In this document: in pieces, positions 1 to 11,232 of the stretch | Layout: each line of letters begins with the position of its first letter | Numbering within the stretch: position 1 is the first letter of the stretch | Assembly: GCF_000372725.1 (NCBI RefSeq) | Contig: NW_005200333.1 | Coordinates: forward strand, 463,365 to 527,364 | DNA: 64,000 nucleotides | Source of the DNA: Emiliania huxleyi CCMP1516 | Taxonomy: Eukaryota > Haptophyta > Isochrysidales > Noelaerhabdaceae | Direction of reading: 5' to 3' | The notes under the pieces: model-generated | Databases searched by the model: none | What the model was told of the DNA's origin: nothing | The model's input: only the letters and a program-made list of their open reading frames with translations | Translations under genes and position numbers: made by a program

Positions 1-1
1 C

Positions 2-571
2 GGCTCGCCCTCCTCGTACGCCTGGGTCCTGCTCGTGCTCAACTACCTGCAGACGACCTCGCCTCCCGTGCTGCCGGTGCTGCAGGCGCTGCGCGGCGGC
101 GGCTGGGGCCCGACGGGCGAGGCGATGCAGGCGGCGACGCACGACGGGCGGGTGTTCGATTGCTCTTTTTGCGCGGACGTCGAGTCGGTGCGCGGTGCAA
201 CGGAGCGGCTCGGCGTCAACACGCAGGGCTTGGGTGAGCTGCTGGTCGGCTTCTTCCGGTGCTACGCGCGAGAGTTCGACTTCAAGGGCGGCGTGGTGTC
301 GGTGCGGACGGGAGGCCACCTGAGCAAGCACGAGAAGGGGTGGACTACCAAGGAGCGCGGCTTCCGCGGCGACCGGCACCTCTTCTGCATCGAGGACCCC
401 TTCGAGCTGACGCATGACCTCGGCCGCGTGTGCGACCCGCAGACCCTCTCCGAGGTGAAGCAGGAGATCGCGCGTGCGCACCAGATGCTCGGCGCAGAGG
501 CGCCGCTGGACGAGGTCCTCGAGAAGTGGGCGAGGAGCGACGAGCAGCGCGACCAGGGCGGCGGCAAGTAG
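2..571 (+). CDS. Terminal nucleotidyltransferase (Cid1/TUTase-like), C-terminal part
   Basis: The reading frame is already open at the left edge and ends at a TAG at 569-571, so the 5' part lies outside the window. The visible protein begins GSPSSYAWVLLVLNYLQ, which matches the start of the PAP/25A-associated domain of non-canonical poly(A) and poly(U) polymerases. About 70 residues on, LGELLVGFFRCYAREFDF and then FCIEDPFELTHDLGR match the conserved end of that domain, which contacts the nucleotide base. The family adds A or U tails to RNA 3' ends in cytoplasm or nucleus. The catalytic aspartates would be in the missing N-terminal half, so activity cannot be judged. The last 50 residues are charged and helical. 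Family assignment is by motif recognition only; the choice between uridylyl- and adenylyltransferase is not possible from this piece. Confidence 0.82.
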   Translation, partial: GSPSSYAWVLLVLNYLQTTSPPVLPVLQALRGGGWGPTGEAMQAATHDGRVFDCSFCADVESVRGATERLGVNTQGLGELLVGFFRCYAREFDFKGGVVSVRTGGHLSKHEKGWTTKERGFRGDRHLFCIEDPFELTHDLGRVCDPQTLSEVKQEIARAHQMLGAEAPLDEVLEKWARSDEQRDQGGGK

Positions 572-1008
572 GCGCCCGCCTCGCTGCCGCTAGGAGCTCA
601 TTCCTTTTGGGGCGATGCGTCCCGCAAGCGCATGTGGCCCGCGCTGGTGCGCTCGCAGCAGTCCGCGAAATGTGCCTGGTGCCGACCGCGTGCAGCAATG
701 AGCAAAGTGTGAGGCAGAGTTTCCTCAAACCGCCGGAAAAAAGCGAGAGGCGTGAAGACAGCGAAATAACAGTTAATACGGTAATGGCGGTGCAGTAAGA
801 CAAGCACTAGCAGTACCCCGCAGAGCCGTAGTCAGCACAGGGGCGGGAGGGAACAGCTACAGCGTAGTCCCGTTAGAGCCGTAAGAGCCGTACGTACCTA
901 CGCTACCCGACCACGTTTGCACGCCACGCCGCGCCGCCGCCGCCGCCGCGCCGCAGCGCGGCACGCACAAGCGCGCCGTCGCTGCGCGCAAGACGTCCAT
1001 CTATCAAA
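572..1008. other. Intergenic, between convergent genes
   Basis: No convincing coding sequence is seen. The segment holds the 3' flank of the nucleotidyltransferase and the 3' flank of the arylsulfatase on the other strand, with a short GCC-rich run near 930-955. Confidence 0.5.
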
Positions 1009-4000
1009 CTATCTGCGCGTCGACGTGAACTCGCCAAAACTGTGAGGCAATGTAGCGCTCACCTCCGCCATGGCCGTCTCGAGCTTGGCGAGCGCAGCCA
1101 CAGCATCCGGGGCGTTCGAGTCGTAGAGGTTGACGCTTTCGTTTAGGTACGTATTGCCGTCGTAAAGGTGGTACAGCTGGTCGTCGTCGAGGTAGTAAGG
1201 GTAGTGCTCGGGGAGCTCGCCCTTGAAGAGGCGAAGGTACTGCCTGTGCTCCGGTGGAAGGCCCTGGTGGTCCACCGGGATGCCTTGGTCTGCGAGCGCC
1301 TGGATGAGGGGAGGGGGGGGGGGGTGAGGACGTTTCTAGCAGCATCCTAGCACGGTCTTGGGGCAGTGGCAGGTGCTCGGCGGTCACCTGGACCTCGGGC
1401 GGGAAGCGCTTGGCCAAGTACTTCCAGCCGTCCCACGACACGACCGCGCGCGTGTAGAAAACCTCGAGCAGGATGTACCTCCGCCACATCCACGGTTCCG
1501 GCTTACCCGCCGAGTTGACGGGCCCACCCTCGAGAAGGGGTCGGAGGCTCTTGCCATCGAGATGGAGCGGCTTGGGAGCCGGCGTCGTCACGTCGCCCGT
1601 CCAGATGAGCGCGCCGTCGAGAGCGCATCCGGTGGTCTTGGTGCAGCCTGCGTGAATTTCCGCCGCGGTGCACAAGCGGGCGCTCGCTGCAAGGCAGATG
1701 GCCTCCGCTTCGGCAAAAGTCGAGGATCGATGGCACTGCGTACTCCCACCCGGGCCAAAGCCAGCGTCTGACTCTGCCCACACGGCGCAGTCCGCGCCCT
1801 GCCTCCAGGGAGCGGCCCTCACGGTGTCCGAGCAGCAGCGCACCCCGTACTTCTCGTCGAGAAACACGGTTTTCTCCAGCACACCCAAGGCGTGGCACTG
1901 CGGGTTCGCGTCGCCGCCCCCGCACGCGACGAGCGCAGTCGTCGGGCCCGGAAGAGGTGTCAAGCTCGCGGCGTTGACGCCTAGCCAGCGTGCAGGAGTG
2001 CTGGGGAGAAGGGTCGTAGAGGTTGAATGAAGCGTAGTCGAGGATGCCCGTGTAATCTCGGACAATCTGGGTTATCTCGGGACGTCTCTGCTCACCCGCG
2101 TAGTCGAGGATCGTCGGGAAGACGTCGAGGTGGTAGGCAAGCAGCTCAGTCCCGGCCTAACCGCAATCTCGCCACGCTCACTGCAGGCAAACCATGCAAG
2201 TCACGCGGCGGTGAGCGCGTGCCACAGCTGGCGCGACGGTTCCGGGCCAGTTGACAATGAAGGGCACGTTGGTGGCCCAGTAGCAGGTACCCTTCCCAAT
2301 AACGTCTGCCTGGTGGTCCGAGATGTATATGGTCATTGTTTGCTCACGCATACCGAGCTCGTCGACCTTGGCCATGAGCGTCTCGACTGCATCGTCCATC
2401 CAAGTGATGGCCTGCCGCCAGACAGTGGGATGTTGAGGGAAGTCGAGGGTTGGATGCTCGGACGATTGGGCGGTTTGAGAGGGCCGGGTGACGGGCGAAC
2501 TGGTGCTCGCCTGGAAGTCCGGATCCGTGACGCCAGCAGCTAGTGCACGCTCATAGACGGTGCCTCGCGGCTGCAGGTGCTCCTGAGGCCACTCCTGCTG
2601 CGTCATGCCCTCATACTTGATTCCAAGAGGCGTCACGTATGCCGGGTTATTAAGGCTCAACCGAGTCGGCGGCCCATGCGGCGCGGTGAAGGCATAATAG
2701 AGGAACCACGGCAGCTTGACTCGCTCGGCTTGCCCCAGAAAGGCCAGAGCCCCGCCCGTCACCCACTCGAGATTGTGGTACTTGAGCTCAAACGGGATGT
2801 CGTTGTTCACCTCCACAGCACCAACGTTTGAGCGGTAGACGCGGTCACACACCCCGAATCCGAACTCTCTGCAGTGCTCTCGTGTCAAGTTGTTTTGCCG
2901 CTCGAGGAGCTCGTAGTCTTGGTAGTGGGGGCTCGGGTCGTACGGGTAGATGAGCCGCGGAGCGCCAAGATGCCACTTCCCCACTGCGCCCGTCAAGTAG
3001 CCGTGGTCTTGCAGCGCCATCGCTATGGTCATGTCGCCCTCGATGAGGTAGGTGTTCCACTGAATACTGAGGAAGGGACGGGCGGAGAGCGTCAGGGGCC
3101 GCCCCTAGGGAGGAGCGGGAGATAGCGGTGGCAGCATGGCTTGAAGCTCTCGCGAGGGTGGAGTCGTCGGTGGCACCTTACGGGACCTCCCGCCGGGTAG
3201 TCATTGAGGAGATCTTGGCTGCGCGAGGCAAAGCGGCCGTTCAAAGCGCTCCACCGGCTCGGTGTGCACAGCGTCGATGTCACATGCCCACCCATGAACT
3301 TGACGCCCCCGCTGGCAAGCTTGTCGAGATTGGGCGTGTGCACCTGGCAGGGGGGGGGGGGGTCTGAGGCTGCGACTCGTCTTAGTCATCTCTCCCTTTT
3401 TCCAGTACTGAGCGACCGTATTGGTGGTCTGCGCACCTTGCCACCGTACGCGCCAAACTCCTCGAAGCTCTGGGTGGTGGAGGAGGGGAGCGTCAAGCAA
3501 TGCGGTTAGAGAGTTGAGGGGACGGTAACAGAATACGTTAGAGCTTTAATACTCTCGCAAGTTGCCTGATCGTCAGAGTAAATGAGGAGGAAGTTTGGCG
3601 GCGGCGGCGGCGGCTTGGGTGGCGACTGCGGCGGCGGCGGCGGGGGCGTGCACGTGAACAGGTCGACGACAACCCCGCCCGATTGCCATAGCTCCTCGCA
3701 GCTTGAAGAGAGGCGGCACCTGCAAAATAAGTCGCCCACAAGAGGTATCACGGGTCATGACAGAGGTGACACGGCCTGGTTGTCTGTGTCGCGGGGAGGA
3801 AAGGAGGTGAATCTTGAAGGCGTGCCCTCACCACTTCTCTTCAAAGTCCCCTTCCGAAAAGTAGGAGACAAAGGCGCACTTGGTGTTGCTCTCGCATCGG
3901 GCCAGGCATGTGGCGAGATTGGGAGCGAAGCCGGCGCGCACAAGTCCGTCGCCGCAGTAGGTGGTGGTGGACTGAAGCATTGGGTGAGCACAACTCTTCG

Positions 4001-4307
4001 GAGACGGCGGGGGCGGCGCTGGCCGGGACGGGGGCGGCGCGGGCGGGGATGGCAAAGACGGCGGCGCTGGCGGCCTACACTGCATGCATCCCATGCAGCT
4101 TTTCCATCCGCACTTGGTGGGCCACTCCTTGCTGTTCCAGGCACAGTATCGAACGCACGGAGGAGACGGCGGAGCTGCAGAGCTCAGGGACCTTCGCCTT
4201 GCCGTTTGCAGCTGAGGTAGTGGAGCCTGCGGCTGCTGCGACTGCGCAGACTGCGGATGCACGGTTGGCAACGCATAGCACGAAGGTGTGAGCTGGTGCA
4301 AGGCCAT
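1009..4307 (-). CDS. Secreted or lumenal arylsulfatase with Cys-rich modules, multi-exon
   Basis: Sulfatase family enzyme, expected to hydrolyse sulfate esters after conversion of the motif cysteine to formylglycine. In transcript order the pieces are: a Cys-rich segment (CVRYCAWNSKEWPTKC), a Pro-rich linker, a PAN/apple-like segment (YCGDGLVRAGFAPNLATC, near 3900), a second Pro-rich linker, the metal-binding start NFLLIYSDDQA (about 3590), the catalytic motif TSTLCTPSRW (about 3270), TGAVGKWHLG (about 2970), the central domain to about 2180, ELLAYHLDVFPTILDY (about 2120), a Cys-rich insert ending RLCTAAEIHAGC (about 1660), then the C-terminal strand region ending at 1009. These lie in different frames separated by short introns, some with runs of G. 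The start at 4307 is a guess: the first exon shows no clear signal peptide in that frame, and an overlapping frame has a hydrophobic stretch that could supply one. The CxPSR signature makes the family call strong. Confidence 0.82.
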
Positions 4308-4827
4308 ATATGCGGGTCTGGCGATCGTGCGTCCGCACTTTTTGCCCCCGAAAGTGCGGATTCCGGCAAATTCCTGGAAGTCATCAAACGGAATGGGCAA
4401 TTCTGCATTTGAGCACTAGAGCACTGGATAGGGTCGATCCCGCATGGTACGGGACCCCTCGATCGTCTCGCCCTCCCTCGCTGGTGTGTTCATTTGGGGT
4501 GGGGTCATATACAAACACGGTACAGGATCGAGGTGCACGCTGCTGAATGAAGCAGTTGTCATGCTCACATGGCGCAAAGTGAGCGTGAGGGTCGGCCCGC
4601 AGGCGGATATGGTTTAGATATGGTACGGCTCTACTAAGAGGTACGGTACGTAGGGTAAGGTAGGTAAGGGGCAATTCGCCTTCTCTTGGGCTTACGTAGG
4701 GTCCACACACACACACACACACAGTTGTGTTGGACGGAGTAATCTTGGAGAAGATAACCGGACAATGCATTTCCGCACGCATAAAGTAAGGCCACAATAA
4801 CCCTGAAAGATACCACGACCGACTGGC
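4308..4827. other. Intergenic, with a short CA tract
   Basis: No convincing gene. A (CA)n run of about 18 bases lies near 4705-4723. Neighbours read away from it on the left and towards it on the right, both on the minus strand. Confidence 0.4.
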
Positions 4828-6169
4828 CTACATCCATGCAGCTTGCAAAGCTGCCAAGTGCGCCGGCTTCTCAAGACGCAATGGATGTCCACATGTGGAG
4901 TCAAGCATCGGTTGGGCAATGTTGGATGGCGGCCAGTTGGGCAATGGTTGAGAACAGCAGGAACCCAAACAGTTTAGTGGCAACATATGGATGGATCTCC
5001 TGCCACAAACCATGGTTGCAGCACTGGGTACAGCAATTTCGTTGAACACATGGCTCTCCTCAAACACGCGCAAAGCAGACGTGAACTCCGGCCACGCATC
5101 GCGCGGAACGTAATACAAATCAACCCATCCAATAGCCCCACGCCCAACCACGAGCAAGGAATTTGCGTTTTGCAAGCAGGGTCGCATTGTGTTCTCTGTC
5201 CCACCACCATCCATGTGTTGGAATGTCCGCGTTGTCGCTTATCTGGGGCACACCAGCAGACATTACATGCATGGATATGTAGGAGCGTATATTTGCTCGA
5301 ACAATCGAAAGAAACTTTGGTGTGACCCACATATCCGCATGCATGGCAACATAACCCTGCAAAACCTTGCCCGCCGACCGCATATTTGAAACAAAATCAG
5401 CTACGCACACCATTGAATATGTATCTGCCGTCGCACCGCCCAGCCTGAATGCGCCTTCACCGTTGTCATTTTTGCAGTCATGACACCCGAAACCACGATA
5501 CATTTTATGGTTGCAAGGCAGGGGACCAGGAGATAGGAAGACAACTTGCTCAAAGTATCTTTTGTAGATGCGCAGAACCTTGAGTTTTCGCACATCTTGT
5601 AACTCACGGCCTGAGTAAATGTGCAGATGTGTGATGAAGAGAACGACGGGAAGTGGTTGCGTCAAGTTTTCCCAATCCCGTCCGCTGATCGAATCGAATA
5701 ATCCGACGTACTCTTGATAATATCCCAACTCCGTTTCCAGTCGCTCTACCTTGCTGTAGCAGATCAAAAATGTGAGCATTGACATGCTCAATCCCATGAA
5801 GGCCATGATCTGAAGGCAACGACGCCCTGAGAGTGTGGAAGTCACAGCTGTTTCGTCGCCACCGACTGCGCTAAATTCATTGCGGCCCCAAATGGATGCA
5901 ACCATGCGACCAAAGCTCGGACGGCCGTCGGCCAGAAGGGATGAGTAAACTGATTCTGGCTTGAGCACCTGCGAGCGGGAGGGGGCAGGCGGTGCGAGGT
6001 TGAGGGCGCCGTCGGGCGGCGAGCGAGGGCGCATCACAGGGCGGGGTCGGTGCGGGCGTGGCGAGTTCCGTGAGCAACAGGCGGCGGGGTCGGTGCGGGC
6101 GTGGCGAGTTCCGTGAGCAACAGGCGTCGCGTGGATCCAGGCCCCGGGGCGTGCAGCTATGGCGGCCAT
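4828..6169 (-). CDS. Type II membrane protein, glycosyltransferase-like (family not certain)
   Basis: The main frame gives 350 residues with one hydrophobic segment, LQIMAFMGLSMSMLTFLIC, near the N-terminus, the layout of a Golgi type II membrane enzyme. Downstream LPVVLFITHLHIY, then GYVAMHADMWVTPKFL (a possible acidic metal motif), precede DNADIPTHGWWW. The main frame stops near 5118, but the frame one base over continues the same kind of protein with GWVDLYYVPRDAWPEFTS and FNEIAVPSAATMV. That order (acidic loop, then D-Y-Y-P, then F-E-A-P) recalls uncharacterised algal glycosyltransferase-like proteins. Either a small intron or a one-base shift near 5165 separates them. The N-terminus is unsure: ATG at 6169 runs through a 43-bp tandem duplication, a good acceptor (CAG|GTGCTC) sits at 5968/5969, and another ATG at 5905 lies just before the membrane segment. 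The product name is inference. Confidence 0.55.
6041..6126. repeat. 43-bp perfect tandem duplication
   Basis: Positions 6041-6083 and 6084-6126 are identical. The unit is not a multiple of three, so any reading frame across it changes between copies. Confidence 0.9.
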
Positions 6170-7741
6170 CAAAAGTGCGAGTCGGCGGGAGCCAGCGCGA
6201 GATTTTGTGGTTGGGGCCTATCTAGATAGCGACCACTCGTCGCTGACGTGCAAAAAGAATTTTTTCCGGCGTTGCGTCGGGTTGTTATCCCTTTTGGGTT
6301 GTCAAAATTCTTTCTTTTTGTTGCCCTAATCCCAACCAGGGGTTGTCTGCTCTATTTACAGTGGCCAGGGGCGGGGCTTGCATTTTTGCCGTCGCCAGTC
6401 GCCCTACTCTTAGAGAGAGAAATGAGCAAGAGTGCCTTAGTCCCCCGGCCAAGCAAAAGGATGTCGCAAACCGGAAGCTCCGACGGAGTTCCTTCTATTA
6501 CGCGTACCATGCTACGACCGCGTACGGAGCCGAGGCGGTTGGCGCCAGGCGCGTCCGTGCCCCACCCTCGACGCCCGCGCGCCCGCCCGCGCGTCCGCCT
6601 CCCTCCGGCCCCGGCCCGCCCCTCTCGCTCCTGCGGTCTCCCGCACCACACCGCCAGCGCGCAAGGATCGTCTGAGGGATGGTCCGCACCTCCCTCAAAT
6701 GGCGCCTTGCCGTAACAATGGCAATATGGTGTGCGTGCGCACGACCACGGACAAGATCGTTCGTGCCCGCTCGCGCCCGCCCGCCTTCCGGCCCGCCCTG
6801 CGACGCCCACTTCCCAAACAGCTTCCCGTTCGTTACCGTCACCGACTGCCTGTGTTGCAGGTCGATCAGGACATCCCCACCCCGTTCCCCGGAACGGCCG
6901 GACGTTAAGGAGGAGAGTACAGCCTAGCCGACGAGCTCGTCGCGCGCGTGTGCGCACACTAGGCAGCGACCGCTGGTGCGTGCCCCACCCTATGCGCGCC
7001 GCATGCGCCCCGCCCCGCCCTGACCCTACCCACCGTCAACGACGTGACACTGCTGCGAACCCGGGGATTTGAACCCGGCGATTCCACAGTTGAAGGTCTA
7101 CCACCGCGCGGTGCCCTGCCCCGCCCCGCCCCGCCTGCCCTGCCCGGTCCTGCCCGGCACATCCGCTCACTTCACCTTGCCTCGCACTCAACAGGCCTGT
7201 GAAGCCAGCAGCTCTGCCAGCGCGTTCGCTCCTTGCTGCTGCCGCAGAGCGGAGGCGCGTACGTCGCCTCGCTACTCTCGCGGCGAAGCAGCTGCCGCCG
7301 CCGAGACGCGAAGCGGCGTCTGCTGAGGAGAGAGAGCCAGCGCGGCGGTCGCCGACGCCGCCTTCGAGCTGTGTGCCACCTCTCGCCGGCAGGACAGCTC
7401 TGCGCGGCAGCGGACATCAGCAGCAGCCGCCACACCGCCACCCGCCGAGCACGCCGTCGCTGCCGTGGCACCGAGGGCCGGAGCCCGACTCTCGTACAGT
7501 CGAGCGGCTCCAAGGCCAAGCGCTGACACACACAGGGCATGCCGCGCAAGGAGAGCGCGCCTCGAGGGCAGCAACTGCGCGTGCGTGCCGCGCGGTCCTT
7601 TGTGGCGCGAATGTACTGTGCATCGGTAGACCTCGTGCGCGCGTGTACGTCTTGTCGTCGCGGATGTCACAGAGTGTGTATTGCTACAGTACTCTACGTC
7701 GAGTAGTAATGAAGACTCTACACACACGCGCGCACACGCGC
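6170..7741. other. GC-rich intergenic region, no supported gene
   Basis: Open frames here are arginine- and alanine-rich on both strands and look like composition effects. A tRNA-like B box occurs near 7062-7075 but the rest of a tRNA does not fold (see rejected items). The segment 7200-7560 is CGCC-rich without a recognisable product. Confidence 0.45.
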
Positions 7742-8085
7742 TCAAAACTCCAACGCGACGGTAAACCAGTGGTTGTCCTGGCCGACGCTGCTCGACATGC
7801 CGGTGTTCACGATGTAGACCGACGGGCTGGCTCCGGCGCCTCCACCGCGGCGTTCCAACACGCCTGCGAGGAGGCCATCTAGCGAGACGACGGCCANNNN
7901 NNNNNNNNNNNNNNNNNNNNNNNNNNNNNNNNNNNNNNNNNNNNNNNNNNNNNNNNNNNNNNNNNNNNNNNNNNNNNNNNNNNNNNNNNNNNNNNNGAGG
8001 GAGGGAGGGAGGGAGGGAGGGAGGGAGGGAGGGAGGGAGGGAGGGAGGGAGGGAGGGAGCGAGAGAGCGAGAGAGCGAGAAAGAG

Positions 8086-8118
<33 letters not shown>

Positions 8119-10118
8119 GAGGGAGAGAGAGAAAGAGAGAGAGAGGCAGGGAGAGAGAGAGCACCTGCGCCCTGCCTCTCCGCCCCGCCCTTGCCAAACT
8201 CGCGGCCTCCCGCCGCCGCCTCCCTCGCCGCCTCCTCCCACGCCGCCGCCTCCATGGCTGCCTCCACCGCTCGCCGCTTCGCCTTCGCCTCCGCCTCCGC
8301 CTCCGCCCCGCTCCCCTTCTCCTCCGTCGCCAACCGCTCCGCCCGCTCGAGCGCCGCCGCCGCCGCCACCGCCGCCTCCGCGGCGGCTTGCTCTGATGCG
8401 GCTCGCTCGCCGGCCAGCGCCGCCTCGGCGGCTTGCGCCCGCGCCTCCGCCAGCCGCGCCGCCGCCTCGGCCTTGGCGGTGGCAGCCGCCGCCTACTCGG
8501 CGTCGCACTTCTGCCTGCACCCCCCACCCCCTCCTCCCGCCGCCATCGCGCGTGGAAGCGAGGGGCGCAGAGGGGCGGGTGGCTGGTGGCGGCGGCGGAC
8601 TTGGAGGTGGCGGAGGTTGGGGGTGGGGGCGATGGTGGAGGTGGCGAGAGTGGCGGCGGAATCGGGCGATGCGCACCTTGGTAGCTGCCGCCGCCGCTCG
8701 GGCCTCCGCCTCCTCCGCGCGCGACGCGGCGCGCGCCTCCGCCGCGGTCGCCGCCTCCTGCGCCGCCGCCGCCACCGCCCGCGCAGCCTCGACCTCCTCG
8801 AGCCGTCGAGCGGCCAGCCGCTCCGCTGCGGCTGCCCGCTCGGCCGGCGGCGGCGGCACGACCACCTCGGGCTCGAGGGAGGGGTCCTATGGGCCGCGGC
8901 AGAGGCCGTCATCGCATTCGCCTTCCTGGGACCCAGCGCTGACTTCTGACTGCCGTCGCTGTCTCTCTCTTCTCGACTGTCTGTGCTTGTGCGTCTTGGG
9001 GGGTTGTGCTTTTGCGTGAACCGCGGGCCGGGGGGGGGGGGTCTTGGCGGGGAGCGAGGCTGCCGCGGCCCCGCGTTGCGAGCCGAGCGCGCAGCGGGCC
9101 CGATCTCGCTCCGATCTCGTGCCTGATCTCGGCCCGATCTCACCCCATCTCATGACCTCGGCGCCTTTGCGAGCCGGGCGCGGGCGAGCCGGTCGCGGTA
9201 CACTGGCGCGTCTGCACTGAGCAGCGGCTCCCCGATGCGCGGAGGTCCGCCGCTCGCGTCGCGCCACACCGTCTCGGCGGCCAGGCCCGCCCCCGTGCCC
9301 TCTGACGCAGCCACAGCAGCCGCAGCAGGTGCCGCCGCAGCAGCAGCAGCCGCAGCAGCAGCCGCAGCAGCAGCCGCCGCCTCTATGCGCCGCTGAGCCG
9401 CCGACACCGCCAACGCAGCCTCCTGCTCCTGGACCGCCGCCTCCCTCGCCGCCAGGTCCGCTTCTCTCGTCTCCGCCGCCGCCTCCCTCGCCGCCAGGTC
9501 CGCTTCTCTCGTCTCCGCCGCCGCCTCCCTCGCCGCCAGGTCCGCTTCTCTCGTCTCCGCCGCCGCCTGTCTCTCAGCTAGGTCCGCTTCGTGTGTCTGT
9601 GCTGCCGACTCCTTGGCCTCCAGCGCTGCGTCCCGCGCCTCGAACGCCGCATTTTGCGCCAGCACGATGCCACGCTGCGCCGCCACGTCCGTCTCGCGCG
9701 CCGCCAAGTCTGTCTCACGTTCCGCCAGCGCAGCCTCCCGCGGCGCAAATTCCGCCTGTCGCCGAATCGCCGCCTCCTCCCGCGGCGTGTCTGCCTTTTC
9801 GAGCGCCTTTTCGATGGCCAGTACTGTCGCGGCCGTGCCGCGCAGCAGCAAGGTGCGGTGAGGCCCGTCGATCGAGAGGGCGCCAATTTCTGGCTCACCA
9901 GTCGGCTGGCTCACGACCGTCGACAATTCGGTGAGGAACACCTCGCCGCACACCTCGCCGCCCTCTCGCTTCCGCCAGCATACGCGTGGCTTGCCGTCCA
10001 CATTATCGACGGTAATGAGGCGTGACCGCCAGACCTTGAACGGTGTCCGCCGGCTCTGCGAACTCCGCTTGCTCAACCAGCCGCTAGCGATCGTGCTTTC
10101 GGGGGCGGGGGCGGCCAT
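7742..10118 (-). CDS. PH-like domain plus long Ala-rich coiled coil, multi-exon, crosses an assembly gap
   Basis: The start at 10118 is a clear ATG followed by MAAPAPESTIASGWLSKRSS. SGWLSKR, VWRSRLITV and a closing helix (TVLAIEKALEKA) over residues 12-110 fit a pleckstrin-homology domain, which binds phosphoinositides or proteins at membranes. Residues 110-250 form a coiled coil with an 11- to 14-residue tandem repeat (EADLAAREAAAETR and variants) repeated about four times. A poly-Ala stretch follows, and this frame ends at 9150. Further Ala/Glu-rich coiled-coil pieces on the same strand at about 8865-8660 and 8520-8170 look like later exons, separated by CGATCTC-type repeats and G runs. The sequence then enters a CCCT/GA simple repeat and the 100-N gap. 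Beyond the gap, 7896-7742 encodes a tail containing YIVNTG and NHWFTVALEF, then a stop. Joining the tail to this gene is inference, since the gap hides the connection. Confidence 0.5.
7897..7996. other. Assembly gap (100 N)
   Basis: A run of exactly 100 N, usually a placeholder for a gap of unknown size. It abuts a long GAGG/GAGA simple repeat, which probably broke the assembly. Confidence 0.99.
7997..8160. repeat. Purine-rich simple repeat, (GAGG)n then (GAGAAA)n
   Basis: The first 60 bases are nearly perfect GAGG repeats, followed by GAGA/GAAA variants. On the other strand it reads as Ser-Leu-Pro runs that are not believable as protein. Confidence 0.95.
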
Positions 10119-10480
10119 GTCTCAGGCCATGTCGGAAGGCAAGGTGTCCCGTTTTGCTGTTCACAGTAGGGACGGCCTCTGCGGCAAAGTCAGATCACCC
10201 CACCGCCTACCACCACCGTAGCAAACCTTCGGCTCCCGCTCAGAGGCTCGCCGCGCCCGTGCGGCGCGCCGAGGCGGCGCCGAGGCCGGCGCCTTGCACC
10301 CGGCCCGCAGCCGGCACCGCCTCGCCCCACAACTGACCGCCCTGCGGCCCCTGCGCAGGCGTGCCACAGCGTCGCTCAAAAAGCAAACGGGATGTCTCAA
10401 GGCAGGTAATCGTATTTTGTCTCGAGACCTCGAGAGATAGGTATGTTGTTGGCAAATCAGGACACAGAGCTCACGCAAAT

Positions 10481-10550
10481 TCACAGCCTTGTTATTGAGA
10501 AGAAAATAGTCCTATGGCGCTGTGCGCTGGTCTGTGAGAGGTTGAGGTGT
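10481..10550 (+). repeat. Dispersed repeat, copy 1 (TTATTGAGAAGAAAATA family)
   Basis: Shares TTGTTATTGAGAAGAAAATA with 54543-54570 and shares CTGGTCTGTGAGAGGTTGAG with 15255-15311. The three copies differ in which half they keep, as expected for old copies of one interspersed element. Confidence 0.7.
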
Positions 10551-11142
10551 GTTCACAGTGGAGAAAAGCGGCGAGTCGCAATTCCAGGGTCGTTGTGGCG
10601 GGCCACCCTGTCCAGAGCCTCCCGGGAGGTGGATCGACAAGTCGTATCCAGCCCGGGATGGGATCTTTCGATCGAGTCTGTGATCCCTGGCCGCCTCCCG
10701 ATCATGGTGGTATAAGGCCGCAGCCGAACAAGGGACGGAGATGGCCTGGGTCGTGTGTTCCAGGGTGTCACGACTCGCACCGACCCTTCACGAACCGAAA
10801 GGCCGTGCCCGGCGTGCAAGGGTCACGGTAATCCGGCACGTGTTTGGCGCCAACCCTTTTCCTGGCTCACAAGCTGAAGATGTTCACGGGCCCCCTCTCC
10901 CGCATGGGGAGCCCCGGGTACTCTTTAGCTGTACTCGTCTAGGCAGGGGTTGGTTTGGCGCCCCATTCCGTTTGGCGGCTAGGTCGGCTCAGGGCCCCGT
11001 CCACTTCCCTCCCACTTGGCGCGTGAAGATGAAGAGATGCCACCCAGGCCGGCCAGGGCAAGGGCGGAGGGCGAGGGCGGAGGGCGGAGGGCTGGGCGGA
11101 GGCAAGGGCGGGCGGCGGGGAGGGCGAGGGTCGGAGTTTTTT

Positions 11143-11232
11143 TTCCGTTGGCCGAAGCCTCGTTGGCCCAGCGTTGGCCGAAGCCTCGTTGGCCGAAGCC
11201 TCGGTGGCCGAAGCCTCGGTGGCCGAAGCCTT
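11143..11232. repeat. 18-bp tandem repeat
   Basis: Five imperfect copies of a unit reading roughly GTTGGCCGAAGCCTCGGT. Translated it would give a KPRWP repeat, but there is no other sign of coding. Confidence 0.75.

Noticed and set aside
7053-7115. Possible minus-strand tRNA or tRNA-derived SINE (B box GGTTCAAATCC)
   Set aside because: The T arm has a mismatch, no matching 5' acceptor strand is found, and neither the D nor the anticodon stem pairs.
8191-9019. Plus-strand Ser/Ala-rich frames opposite the coiled-coil exons
   Set aside because: Composition effect of GCC/GCT-rich antisense DNA.
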